A stretch of DNA of 64,000 nucleotides, from NCBI GenBank assembly GCA_035235625.1, contig CP141149.1, forward strand, positions 14,697,893-14,761,892, in the 5' to 3' direction. Every line of letters begins with the position of its first letter. Position 1 is the first letter of the stretch. Positions 35,613 to 45,906 of this stretch are shown here, piece by piece. Source of the stretch: Saururus chinensis (Eukaryota > Streptophyta > Magnoliopsida > Piperales > Saururaceae). Under the pieces are notes generated by a model, which was given only the letters and a program-made list of their open reading frames with translations, was not told the DNA's origin and did not search any database. The position numbers were made by a program, and so were the translations under genes.

Positions 35613-37788
35613 ATAGATCAAGGGCTTGCTCCAGAACTGTTTGTTTGTTATTTTTTTAAAAGATCCATTTGTATGAGAGCTATTGGATTGAAATCCGATG
35701 GTGCACATGACTCATGGGTAGGTAGGTGTGAATCACGGTGTGGCCCCTTCCGCCGTTGGATTGAAATCTAATAGTTCGAGATGCTCAGGTTTGCTCTAGC
35801 GCACTTGAGCCTGTGCTCATACTAACTTTTTCTTTTTTTAATGAATATGAATGGGAATTTTGTTTCTGCCTTATGTTTGCCGTGTTCATGAGTCAAAATT
35901 TTAGCTGATTTGTAGTTCCTTAAAAAAATTATGCCCATTCCACTGGTTTTATCTTTTCTTGATGCTTTTTTTTTTGGGTGATATTATGATGGCTAAATTA
36001 ATTTTTAAGGGTTCCACAGCTTATCACAATAATCAGACAATATACTCGCAATTGGTTCTTGACATGATGGACGGGTAAAACTTGTGGATTTTGTTGCAAA
36101 TGCAATTTGCTTTGGGTGCTGAATGGGCTTCCCGCCCTAGTAATTTTAGCGTATGTAGCTTTTTTCATACCAACATTTTTACTTAGACACAATATGCTAT
36201 CTTATTTTAAAATTTAAAAGCATAAATTCTCTCCATGCTAATGTACATTTGAACTCTCCTACCACCACCCTCTTTTTGGGAAATATTTTTTATGTTCTCC
36301 ACTTACCATGAGCCTAGCATTAAAGAATGTTGGGGAGCTGGTTATCTGTGAGATTAATGATATATATGTTAGTACATATTAGTGTTAGTGGTATTGATGT
36401 TAATGTATGGTAGTGTGTCTATAATTGATCTTAAATATTAATGTTTTTTAAGCATTTTTTATGTTGAGCTCAGAGCATACCAGTTTTTGCTGCCTCTTGA
36501 TTGATGTTATTGCTTTATTCTTTTCTGTTCCACCTACCTGGAAGGAGAGAACTGAGGATGAGAAGAAAAAAAGGGAGGAGAAATGCTACATATACTTTAT
36601 GAGTCTTTTACGATCTTTGCAATGATTGTTGGTTGTGTCAATTTTAACATCACTAATTGTTTTTTGTTCAAACAATATACTTCTATCCAAACCGTGTTCT
36701 TTTATCCCAAAGTAATTTTATAAATACTAAAAAAAAAATTATTTTAAGGATATTAATAATCTTACAATAAAAATACTTCAGAAAATGTATACAAGAGTTT
36801 TGATTGGATTTTACAAGTAGGCCCAACACAGTTTACATGGCTCACTTTAAACCAATCAAAATTAGTGTGAGTTTTTTATATGAAAATATTATTTTCCTTT
36901 TAAAAGCTTACTTTGCACATTTGTTTTTGTTCTTAATAAATAAAACTGACCAATGCATCATAAACTATCCAACTTCATAGAATGAACAAAAAGGACATAA
37001 TAGAACTGAGGGTTGGTTTTAGAAGCTTGAAGAACACAAACTTTGACACCGCACAAGGCACTAGTTAATCAGATTTTTTCACCCCTCGGCTCTTGCACAT
37101 AAGTGGGGCAACATGAATAGTGGATCAATTGGGCGAGGCCAAAATAAACATTCCAATTTATAGAGATGAAATATACATTAGTAGGTAAAAGTTGAGGTAA
37201 GCTTGGGCACATATGCGGCTGCGTGAGTTTAGGCTCATCGGGATGTGGGATTTAAATCTGACTACTCATGTTATATAAGGCTGAAATATCCCCTAAATAA
37301 TAGGCCCGTTGGATATGAATTTGACAGGCCAAAGAGCCTGGGCTCATGCATAGCTAAGGCCCATTGATTTTGGGCTCATGCAGGCTTATGTCAATGGGCC
37401 TCACACTAATATAATTTTGATTTGGAATAGCAATTTCAAGCCCCCTGTGTTGGGATGAGGATAATCCATGTCGACTACAGCTGCTTGAGCTTGGCCTGGC
37501 CTCGTACTTTTGCATTTTGAGCATCCACTACATGACGAGCTCCTACTTGCACTTCTCATAGGCATTGCGCTTGACTTGGACTTCTAGGGTAAGTAGAATA
37601 CAATGTAGTGGCACTTGTTGAGAGGGATGGGCAGATGTGCGCACTTGTCCCTCTATGGGAGTAGCCTGTGTCTCTTCCATCTCCTCCTGCCTCGCCACCA
37701 TCTTCTTCAACTATCTCACATAGCTACCATCTTTTGTGTATCTTTTCTCTATTGTTCCCCATGTATATTTGCACACAACACATAACCT
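35613..37788. other. 3' flank of PP2A-A and intergenic DNA
   Basis: The first few hundred bases are the presumed 3' UTR, with no clear AATAAA. 35670-35780 holds two copies of ATTGGATTGAAATC with a GC-rich middle, possibly a small repeat. 37200-37480 is rich in GGCCC/GGGCTCATG words as in subterminal transposon repeats. No gene seen. Confidence 0.5.
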
Positions 37789-38390
37789 TACTACAACAAA
37801 TAGTACTATTAGTAAAGCATTTAAACATCATTATCAACTATTATCGATGCTTACAAAGTATCACTAAATGTGTTACAAAAATGCAGTCACTATTGCTCAT
37901 TAGTGACCCTTATGATAAAGCATGTTGATAGTTTGACATTAGCTATGTTTATTTTTGTGTCACTAAATATATTTTTTTTGCGATGCTTTATTAAGCATTG
38001 CTAATAGTAACTTATTAGCAACGCTTAATTCTAAGTATTGCTAATAATTAGTTATTAGCAATGCTTCATAAAATGTCGCAAATAAAAAAAACTTATAACA
38101 AAAATCATAAACGTATGAGTAGCAACATTTGTATGTGTGTCACTAATAATAAAATTATTGGTGACACTTATATAAATGTCGCTAATAAGAAAACTTTAAA
38201 AAAAATATTATATAGCGACGCTTAGAGAAAGCATCGCTAATAAAAAAAAGTATTTTTGTGTATTAGCGAGGTTTTACAAAGGTAGCTAATATGTAAAAAC
38301 ATTTAAAAAAATTAAAAAAACGTCTTCAGCAACACTTTTCAAAAGTGTTGCTAATTACGTAAAACATTTTAAAAATAAATCCTGTCGAAG
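37789..38390 (+). mobile_element. CACTA-like transposon terminus, copy 1
   Basis: Begins TACTACAACAAATAG, one base from the CACTACAA.. terminus of plant En/Spm elements. It is followed by many subterminal motifs of the form TTAGCGACGCTT / AAGCGTCGCTAAT in both orientations, and then by a GC-rich block (38390-38530). Parallel in content and orientation to 42263-42810. No transposase and no opposite end seen. Confidence 0.6.
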
Positions 38391-39439
38391 GAGGGATGAC
38401 TGGAGGGGCGCCGGCGGGAGGGACTGAGGTGGGGGATGGGGGTTGCACCGAATCTGAAGGAGGTGCCAGATTTGGTGCCACCGGGGGGGAGGGGAGACAA
38501 GGAGGGGGGTTGGTGACGGGGGGGTGACTATCACCTTAACCTTTGCGAAGTGACTAGACACCATAAATTTTTTCGAAAGCAAAATATATTAATGCTTATG
38601 GAGCACAATATTAACAAAAAAAGTAAGAGCATTTCTATGATACTATTTACCTAAGTGCGCAAATATAAATACCCACACATTAAAGACTATGCAAACGCCA
38701 CACTTCAAGGGCTATATAGTGCCAACTCATGGCAGAATCATGCAGTACCTTCTTCTGTGCCAAAGAGCAACTAACCAAGTTAACCTGCTTGAAAGTAAGT
38801 AATAAAAGAGGAATGAGAAGCAGGAAAGCAACATATACCACTTAGCTTTGGTCTCTTGGAAGTATTTTCTAGCAGGAACAAATTCAGAACATATTCAGAG
38901 GAAAAGATAAAAGGTAAAAAAGGGGAGGAGAAGGGGTACCTCTAGAGATGGTGGCATGAGAGATGAGTGCGAGCAATGCGATGACTTGGACATTGGAGGT
39001 GTAAGTCCACCAACTTGAGCTACAGTAGCAGCCTCTCCCCATTTTGAGCTTTGATAGCAGCAGTGCGAGGAATTGAAGCAACAAACAATCACCGTCACAA
39101 GCCGCTGGGTGATGGAGGGGTCGGAGAAGTTGTCCGAATCCACTCGTTCATCACAAGCCAGTGATCAAAAAGCAAATGAGGAATGAAGGATTTGGAAACA
39201 CCAGGTAGAGATGGTGAGGAACTCGGGTAAAGAAGTGGATTAGGGAAGCGAGAATAATAATCGAAAACATAACTAGACTTATTGGCCCTATTTACTTTGA
39301 ATGAGTCTATATCCACCCCAATAATCCCCTCTATACCCCAATGACCCTATAAACCCCTGTGAATAAAATAAAATACTGAGGAGATAAATAGGGTGCTAGG
39401 CACATTCATTTCGTTTACCTTAGCACAATAGCAACCCAT
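38391..39439. other. Intergenic DNA upstream of CAF1
   Basis: A GC-rich patch (38395-38530) that may be the inner part of the CACTA-like end, then ordinary AT-rich sequence with proline-rich minus-strand frames lacking any family match. No supported gene. Confidence 0.45.
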
Positions 39440-39496
39440 TCGCAGGGGCTTGGCCCGGGCCGGTCAAACGGGCTCGGGCCCCGTTTGCCAGCCCTA
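39440..39496. mobile_element. hAT-type terminus upstream of CAF1
   Basis: The sequence ends in GTTTGCCAGCCCTA. On the minus strand this is TAGGGCTGGCAAACGGGGCC, followed by a GGCCCGGGCC-rich palindromic stretch typical of plant hAT termini. No partner end or duplication was found, so it is probably a truncated copy. Confidence 0.45.
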
Positions 39497-39719
39497 ATTT
39501 CAATAGAAACTGGGTTCTGTGCGTACGAGGAAACTGGCTTCATTTTTACGGAAGAACTCGTTTGCGGATCGATACTAGGAAGGCGGTTAGCACGAGTTTC
39601 CTGTGTTTGTGGACTTACGCAACTATTAGTATCTAATTTTACGTCTTATTACGAGTTTCCATTGCTGAAAAAGTGTGAAGCTCTCCGATTGCTGAGTTCT
39701 TGATCTCGAAGAAGCTGCA

Positions 39720-40688
39720 ATGGCGATACGCCATGTCTGGGCCAAGAACCTGGTGGAAGAATGGAAGCTGGTGGAGGCTGCTGCCATGACGCACCGGTAC
39801 ATAGCCGTCGACACTGAGTTTCCGGGCTTCAGGAAGAGCTCCCCCAGAGAGGCCAGCCAGGAGGAGAAATACGGCGACTTGAAGTTCAATGTCGATTCGA
39901 TGAAGCTTATTCAGGTCGGCATCGCCTTCTTTGACGACGTAGTCGACCAGCCGGCCTGCTGGGAGTTCAACCTGAAGGACTTCAACCCGGCGGCGGACGT
40001 CCACGATCCGGTGTCCATCCAGCTGCTGCGCCGGAATGGGGTCGACATGGAGAAGAACATGCGCGAGGGCATCGACTCGGGTGACTTCGCCAGGCTGATG
40101 CAGCAGCTGCTGCGATTGTGCTGGAACAGAGTGACTAGTTGGGTGACGTTCCATGGCTTCTATGATCTCGGTTACCTGGTAAAGATCCTCACGGGGTCCC
40201 CTTTGCCGGAGAAGTTGGAGGGATTTTTGGAGCTATTGGGCCAACTGTTTCCGAGACTTTACGACGTGAAGGTGATTGCCAAGTACTGCGACGGCCTGCT
40301 GGGCGGCGAGCTGGGGCTGGAGAGGCTGGCCAAGATCATGGAGGTGGAGCGGGTCGGTGGCAGCCACCAGGCCGGGTCCGACAGCTTGCTCACGGGCTGG
40401 GTGTTTCGGAAGATGAAGCGGCATTACGGGTTCCAGGAGTTGGTGTTTGAAGGGGCTCTCTACGGTCTGAAAGCCGGCGTTTCTCGCCGACTCAAAGTGC
40501 AGCAGCCTGGGCCTGTGCCGGCGGTTCCCTTATTTCAGTTGGTGCAGAGGCCGCTGATGATGCCCCCACCGAGCCGTTGCTTCATTCAGTTGATTCAGCA
40601 GCCGGCGGTGATGATGCTCCCACATCAACCATACCAGTTCATCCCCTCCGGGCCGATGATTACGATGCCCGTGCCTCTTGGATTTTGA
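39720..40688 (+). CDS. CAF1/POP2-type poly(A)-specific ribonuclease with a C-terminal extension
   Basis: Deadenylase subunit of the CCR4-NOT complex, removing poly(A) tails from mRNA 3'->5' in the cytoplasm; plant members respond to stress and defence signals. Intronless, 322 aa. The DEDDh nuclease set is complete: Asp31 and Glu33 in YIAVDTEFPG, Asp149 in HGFYDLGYLVK, His216 and Asp221 in GGSHQAGSDSLLT. The RNase D-fold domain spans about residues 1-255 and matches plant CAF1 proteins of about 270-280 aa. Residues 260-322 form an extra tail rich in Pro, Gln, Met and Phe with two similar segments (QLVQRPLMMPPP and QLIQQPAVMMLP). The start ATG is the first after an upstream stop and gives a family-like N-terminus. 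The frame is far more GC-rich than its surroundings, as often seen for intronless plant CAF1 genes. Likely functional. Confidence 0.93.
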   Translation: MAIRHVWAKNLVEEWKLVEAAAMTHRYIAVDTEFPGFRKSSPREASQEEKYGDLKFNVDSMKLIQVGIAFFDDVVDQPACWEFNLKDFNPAADVHDPVSIQLLRRNGVDMEKNMREGIDSGDFARLMQQLLRLCWNRVTSWVTFHGFYDLGYLVKILTGSPLPEKLEGFLELLGQLFPRLYDVKVIAKYCDGLLGGELGLERLAKIMEVERVGGSHQAGSDSLLTGWVFRKMKRHYGFQELVFEGALYGLKAGVSRRLKVQQPGPVPAVPLFQLVQRPLMMPPPSRCFIQLIQQPAVMMLPHQPYQFIPSGPMITMPVPLGF

Positions 40689-40770
40689 TAGTTTTCTTTC
40701 TTTGTAATTTTTTTTGTTTATTTCAGCCCAGGGTGGCCATTTGATGTACAGAACTCACTTTATATATGTC

Positions 40771-40776
40771 AATAAA
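40771..40776 (+). terminator. Polyadenylation signal of the CAF1 gene
   Basis: AATAAA 83 bases after the stop codon, preceded by a T/G-rich upstream stretch (TTTTTTTTGTTTATT-like), the usual plant layout. Confidence 0.6.
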
Positions 40777-41556
40777 TACTTTCTTTTCAAGTTTCTCAGT
40801 GCATTTAGTAATTTTCTTGTCTGTCAAAGTAATGGAGCAAATCAAAAGCTGAATCAACTATTCTGATTATGACAAAAAATATTTTCCTCGCAAGTGGCAG
40901 CAAAGATCAATGAGGTGCTAACAGAAGAAAAGTGTACAATGATATATGGAATCAAGGAGTACATATGATTTATATCCAAGAAAAGGTACATATGATACAC
41001 TTTAAAAAGATTTGTATTAGTTATATCCTAAGGGACTGTTTGGATGAAGATTTAGTCGTATGATTTATGTTATATTAGGCAGAAACTTATCTTGTAAAGA
41101 AATATAAGCAAGTAAAATTTAATGGCAAAAACTAGGGAAAACGTTAGTGTTGTAAGAACTTTGCATCAATTTGTACATTTTATATTAGATTTATTTTATT
41201 AGAGAGGGCATTTTTTAGTACATAATTGTACGAGTGTTCCCTCTCTCACAGTCATATAAAGCTATTGGGTTTTGTCCATTGTTTTTATAATCACTAGAAC
41301 ATATCCTTAATTGATTTTGTGGTATATGTAGATAACTTCGAATGCTACCGTCCGTTTTTCATTCATGCAATGAACTCACTGGATACCCATTTATTTGTTT
41401 TCTCACTGTCCATCTTTTTCGTTGTTGCATGCCAACACTGTTCCGGCCGCTGAGGGGTGTCGCCCTCCTTGCCAGCTGCATTGAACGACCTAGGAAATGG
41501 TTTTTTTTAGCAAATTTGTTAAGCATCTGCCTTGAGTTTTTTGTCAAAAAATTTAT
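40777..41556. other. Intergenic DNA
   Basis: No gene seen. GGGACTGTTTGGATGAAG near 41033 resembles the start of a Harbinger-type MITE, but no inverted partner could be found. Confidence 0.5.
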
Positions 41557-41840
41557 TTGGCCAGGATATTTTTTATTGCTAGAGTAGAACCTGGCTGGAC
41601 CAAACTGTTGAAGCTACCTGTATTTCAGAAGATCAAACTATTCTTATGGAAAATAGTGTTAAATGGATTGCAAACCAGTAACTTACTTCATATGGATACT
41701 CCTTGTAAACATATTTTCTATGTAAAAGGGCTCTTGAATCTGTTGGATCAATTTTACCTGGAATGTGACTGTTCACATGCATTATTATGGTTTTGGAGGA
41801 TATTTAGACCATTTTGGGTATTTATGTACATACATATTAA
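41557..41840 (+). pseudogene. LINE zinc-binding domain (zf-RVT) fragment
   Basis: Translation gives WTKLLKLPVFQKIKLFLWKI, NGLQTSNLLHM, C..H spacing, DQFYLECDCSHALLWFW, the pattern of the cysteine/histidine region that follows reverse transcriptase in plant LINEs. No RT or endonuclease is adjacent, so it is an isolated fragment. The frame runs on to 41964 without further similarity. Confidence 0.65.
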
Positions 41841-42262
41841 TTTCCGGCTGTTAGTGAAACCCAAAAATCCAACAAAACAAAAGAACGAACAGGTCTTTGG
41901 ATGCTTTGGCAAACTCAGTTGTCTTTGGGTTGGATGTCTCTCGCCTTTTATTCCAATACGTTGAAGGAGGATTTTCCTGGTTTGTCTTTTTTGTGCAGTA
42001 ATTAAAGTTCATTAAAAAAAAAAACCAGATTAGAATCCTAGAAAACTCTTACCAATTTCTATGAGGAACACTCTATGTCTGTTTGAACCTGAAGGGGCTG
42101 ATAAAGGCCTACCTGTGTTAAAAGTGATGAAAACTTTAATGGGAAACTTATTAAAAGTTGATATTATCTTAATTTTACTTGACCTTAACTTTGGTCTATA
42201 TAAAAATTTTTTATCTTTGTGGTAGCTTTTGTATTTTCACATTTCAATTAGTCAAACGTACA
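41841..42262. other. Intergenic DNA
   Basis: An A-run at about 42013-42024 (possible LINE or SINE tail), otherwise no recognisable feature. Confidence 0.45.
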
Positions 42263-42826
42263 CATTACAACAAAAAAGACTATTAGTGACGCTTTTAAGT
42301 ATCACTCATAGTCATAAAAGCATTGCTAATACCTATTAATAATACTTAAAAAATATCGTTAAATACATCGATAAAAACACAGTCGCTATTGCTCATTAAT
42401 GATGTTTATGATTAAACGTAGTTAATTGTCTATTATTAGTGACATTTGTTATTACGTCTCTAATACTAGATTATTAGCAATACTTTTTATTATGTGTCCC
42501 TAATAATTAAGTATTAGCGACGTTTTTAAAGCGTCGCTACTAAAAAAATTTAAAATTTTTAAATATAAAATTTTAAAATTATTAAATTAAGAAATATTAT
42601 TAGTGACGCTTTTAATTAAACATCGCTAATAATGTAATATTAGTGACATTTTTTTAAATGTCGCTAATGTAGATTCTTATTTAAAAAATAAATAAATAAA
42701 TAATTTATTTAACACTATTAGTGACACTCTTAAAGTGTGTCGCTAATAACATAAAAAGAAAAGAAAAATTAACTCTATTAGCGACTCTCTTAAAAAAAAA
42801 AAGACTAAACCAAGTCTATTGACCCG
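42263..42826 (+). mobile_element. CACTA-like transposon terminus, copy 2
   Basis: Begins CATTACAACAAAAAAGAC, then ATTAGTGACGCTTTTAAG and many inverted or direct ATTAGCGACG / GTCGCTAAT motifs. The CAGTCGCTATTGCTCATTA block is shared with copy 1 at 37889. Same orientation as copy 1, so the two are not opposite ends of one element. Confidence 0.6.
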
Positions 42827-43379
42827 GTTTGGAAACAGGTCAAAGAATGACCTGCGATGCGGGTCGATGCTGACCCACACGAGGCGCGGGATGGCGCACA
42901 CCTATGCGGGGCACGGGGAGTGGGTTAGTGACGACCCACATAAGCGAGTCGAGGCGACCCGCTTCTGCGGGTCATCTTCAACCTCTCGACAAAGAGGTTG
43001 AAGGTAAATCCCTCGGTGAAAAAATTTTGCCTTCCACCATCGGGCGTGGCCTGCTGGCTCCCAGCCTCCAGAAGACTTTCCCCCCAATAGGGATGATGCA
43101 ATAACCGGTGGCCAAGCAGGCAGTCAACATCTACCAAAGTTCTACGGCTTGTATTTTGTCCCCACGCAGTGAGTCATCATCTGCCCCATCTTTCAAAATG
43201 AACTCCTCATCGATTTGCTCAAACACTTCTCCTTCAAACCTACCTCCTTCGACGAGGTTGCATTCGACACAAGTGCCTGGTTCGGCTCGTCAGAGATGTC
43301 GAACAGATCGCCCTGAGGGAGGCTGCTTGAGGGTGAGGGAATTGGGTCATTAGATGGAGGGACGGTGAGGAGAGGAGCA
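42827..43379. other. GC-rich block with two adjacent hairpins
   Basis: Sudden GC-rich sequence after the CACTA-like terminus. Two perfect hairpins follow each other: 42956-42973 (GACCCGC, loop TTCT, GCGGGTC) and 42976-43003 (11-bp stem CTTCAACCTCT, 6-base loop). No protein family in any frame. Probably the inner part of the CACTA element. Confidence 0.55.
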
Positions 43380-44095
43380 AGTGTGATATGTCATGTGGAA
43401 TAGTATACAGGAGATATGTTGATGATATCATGAGTATGAATACATGATAAGTAGTCATGACATAGAGATGCACAGGTTATGCAAATGTCCCTTGATGAGT
43501 GAGTATGTTTTATGTGATGAACTCTATGTGAAACATCTATGATAAGTATGGATTTTATCATTTCATAACATAAAACCTTGCTGAGTATTTTTTACTCACC
43601 AATCTTTCTCGTGTGTTTCTCTTTTAGGGTTGCATAGTACGACATGTAGGTGACCAGGACTTCCTTTATGATGAGCGGTTGGTGAATGGTCTGGAGTAAG
43701 AGAAGATGACTAGAGACCCTATGTTCCTTGCTTGTTTATACAACATGCTGTTTGAAGTTTTATGTTTTGATAATTTTATTATACACTTTATTCTCTGGTT
43801 TGGCCTTGGACTCCTGTTGACTTTATGACTTAAGTTGTTAGATGGCTTAATGAATTAAGTATGTGGGTACTTTAATGAGGACTAATTATGATTGTGTTGT
43901 CTTTTATTTCTCCTTATTTTTTCTTATACAAAGTGTTTAGGTGCAATACTCCGTAACGATTCACCCGTATAAGGGGTTAAGTCTTTCGCGTAGGTTAATA
44001 CTTCGTTGCCTCTATGTGCACTGACCTTTCTTTGGACTTGGTCCAGTAAGGATTGGGCGGGTACCCACCCGTGACAAAGTATTGAATCACAAAAC
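43380..44095 (+). mobile_element. LTR-like repeat, family B, second copy
   Basis: Homologous to the reverse complement of about 3490-4080. It shares CCTTGCTGAGTATTTTTTAC, CTCACC, CTTTCTCGTGTG, a CGACAT..ACCAGG block, TTTTTTCTTATACA and AAGGGGTTAAGTCTT in the same order and similar spacing. Only the 3' part of the repeat is present. Confidence 0.6.
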
Positions 44096-44581
44096 TACAT
44101 GCTTACAATTTTGACGTTGTTAATGTGCTTTTTCCTTATACTAGTTTGCTTCACTATTCACGTGAAGTAATTGATGTGATTTTTTACGATTTGGTTTAAG
44201 GAATCTGCAGTCTTTTCTGTTGTGTTATGAAATTTTTTTGTTACTGTTTATGTAAAGGACTTCGTGTTATTAATGTTCTTGTAAGTATCATCTAATTGCC
44301 CTGCTTCCTTGATTAAACCAACATGTCAATGAAGTAGTTTTTATGTTCAAATTTTATTTCTCTCTTGACTATAATTTGGGTTCCGATCGTTGTCTTATTT
44401 ACTGTTCAAGGGGAATGCCTCATATAATTAAATTGAATGATGTTCTAATCCCATGGCTACTTTTAGCATTATTTATTTTATCTACTTGCAATTTTTGTAT
44501 TCAATTTGTTGCTTCTGCAGTTTATCTGTTTCCTTCTATTGAAAAAAAATCAACTTCTTTGACTAATTCCATAATCAACAG
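44096..44581. other. Sequence upstream of the IWS1-like exons
   Basis: No exon with similarity to the acidic N-terminal half of IWS1 was found. T-rich with a TTTCTATTG..AACAG acceptor ending at 44581. Confidence 0.45.
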
Positions 44582-45906
44582 GCAGGGGAGAAGACTGATA
44601 ATGGTGATTACGAACTCAATGAACACTCCAAGTTTGGCAATAAGAGGAGGAAAATTCAGGAAACATCAGAAGATGTATCGGTGCAACTCCAAAACATATT
44701 GGCTGAGCTTGAACTTGCAGCTAATAAAGATGTAGATCTCAACAGGAAGTCCAAGCCCGCCACTAAGAAAATAGAAAAGCTGCAATTGCTAACTGACCTG
44801 CTTTCTGAGTAAGATAACATTCTCTAGCTTCTCTTTCTAGTTCTGCTTGCGTTACACTTTCTGTTTGTCATATGCAACTCTTTGTTTGCACTGCAGAAAG
44901 CAACATCAGATGGAGCTGCTAGATCATAACGTACTAATTATTTTGAGGAAGTGGTTGGAGCCTCTGCCATATGGAAACTTACCTAATGCAAACATGATAA
45001 GCACAATACTCACGTCTCTTACTAAGGTACATGCAGTACGCTCATGAACAAATATGTTTATCCCTTCTCTGATCATATTGCCATTAAATCTGATGGTATG
45101 GATTATTTACATGTATGATTTTGATGCAGTTTCCAATAAATTTAAACCAGGAGGAGATGAGAGATCAATTCAAAAGTAGTGGTATTGGAAAGGTAAGCTT
45201 AAGTTGTGGTTTGAAGACCAATATTCTTTTGCTTTCTCAGTTTCTCCCTATTTTTGCTGTCAGTAATGGCTGTTCTTTTCTTTCTCATGTTCTGCAGGCT
45301 GTCAAGTTCTAGTCAAAGTCTAACAAAGGGATCAGTTCCAACAGAGAACTTGCCAAGGATTTGATAGAGCAATGAGTACTTGGAAACATTTCATATCAAC
45401 CACTTATTTTAAGGAATTCACTAATAATTACAATGACAATATATTTTGGGAATTGGTCTATAGAAGCAACAAATATTGGGTAGAAGAATGGGCTTTGTAG
45501 AAAGGAGAAGTAACGATCATAAGCCACCAGCACCAAGGTAGTAGATTATCATAACTTGATTTCCTTTTTTGAATAAACTTATACTAAGTGTTATTTGTAA
45601 TTTCAATTGAACCATTTTCTAACATGTGACTGTTCTTAATATGTAGGCCATCTGTTGGAACTCCTGGTGGTTGAATGGCCAAAGCATCATCTGCAATGTG
45701 TGATGACAAAGCTCCTGCTAGACATGATTCTTGCCGGACCAAGGTCAGTTTGAGTATAATTATTTTGCAAGTAACATGAAATATGGATCAAGGCTAGTGT
45801 ATATTAGGTTTGTGACTGATGGTATAATACTCTCTTATGTGGGCAGATCCTTAAAAAGCTCAAGCACATGAAGGCTATGAAGAGAAGACCACTACAAGCA
45901 ATGTAG
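44582..45906 (+). pseudogene. IWS1-like transcription elongation factor pseudogene
   Basis: IWS1 binds SPT6 and RNA polymerase II in the nucleus through a TFIIS N-terminal (LW) domain. Exons keep GT..AG borders and phase: 44582-44808 (LQNILAELELAANKDVDLNR, KIEKLQLLTDLL), 44897-45026 (MELLDHNVLIILRKWLEPLP), 45130-45192 (FPINLNQEEMRDQFKSSGIG). The next exon at 45298 reads AVKF then TAG at 45310-45312 where VIMFLSKS is normal, and later SNRELAKDLIEQ with a TGA. Weak further exons at 45647-45743 and 45847-45906 resemble the basic C-terminal tail (LKKLKHMKAMKRRP). The N-terminal acidic half is missing. An unprocessed, truncated duplicate with premature stops. A truncated LW-domain protein from the three open exons cannot be fully excluded. 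Confidence 0.8.

Noticed and set aside
39639..40154. 171-aa minus-strand frame over CAF1
   Set aside because: Antisense shadow of the GC-rich CAF1 coding sequence.
41033..41060. Another Harbinger-type MITE starting GGGACTGTTTGGAT
   Set aside because: No inverted partner and no TTA duplication could be found nearby.
37789..42826. A single complete CACTA element spanning CAF1
   Set aside because: The two ends are in the same orientation; true CACTA ends must be inverted. No right end was seen.
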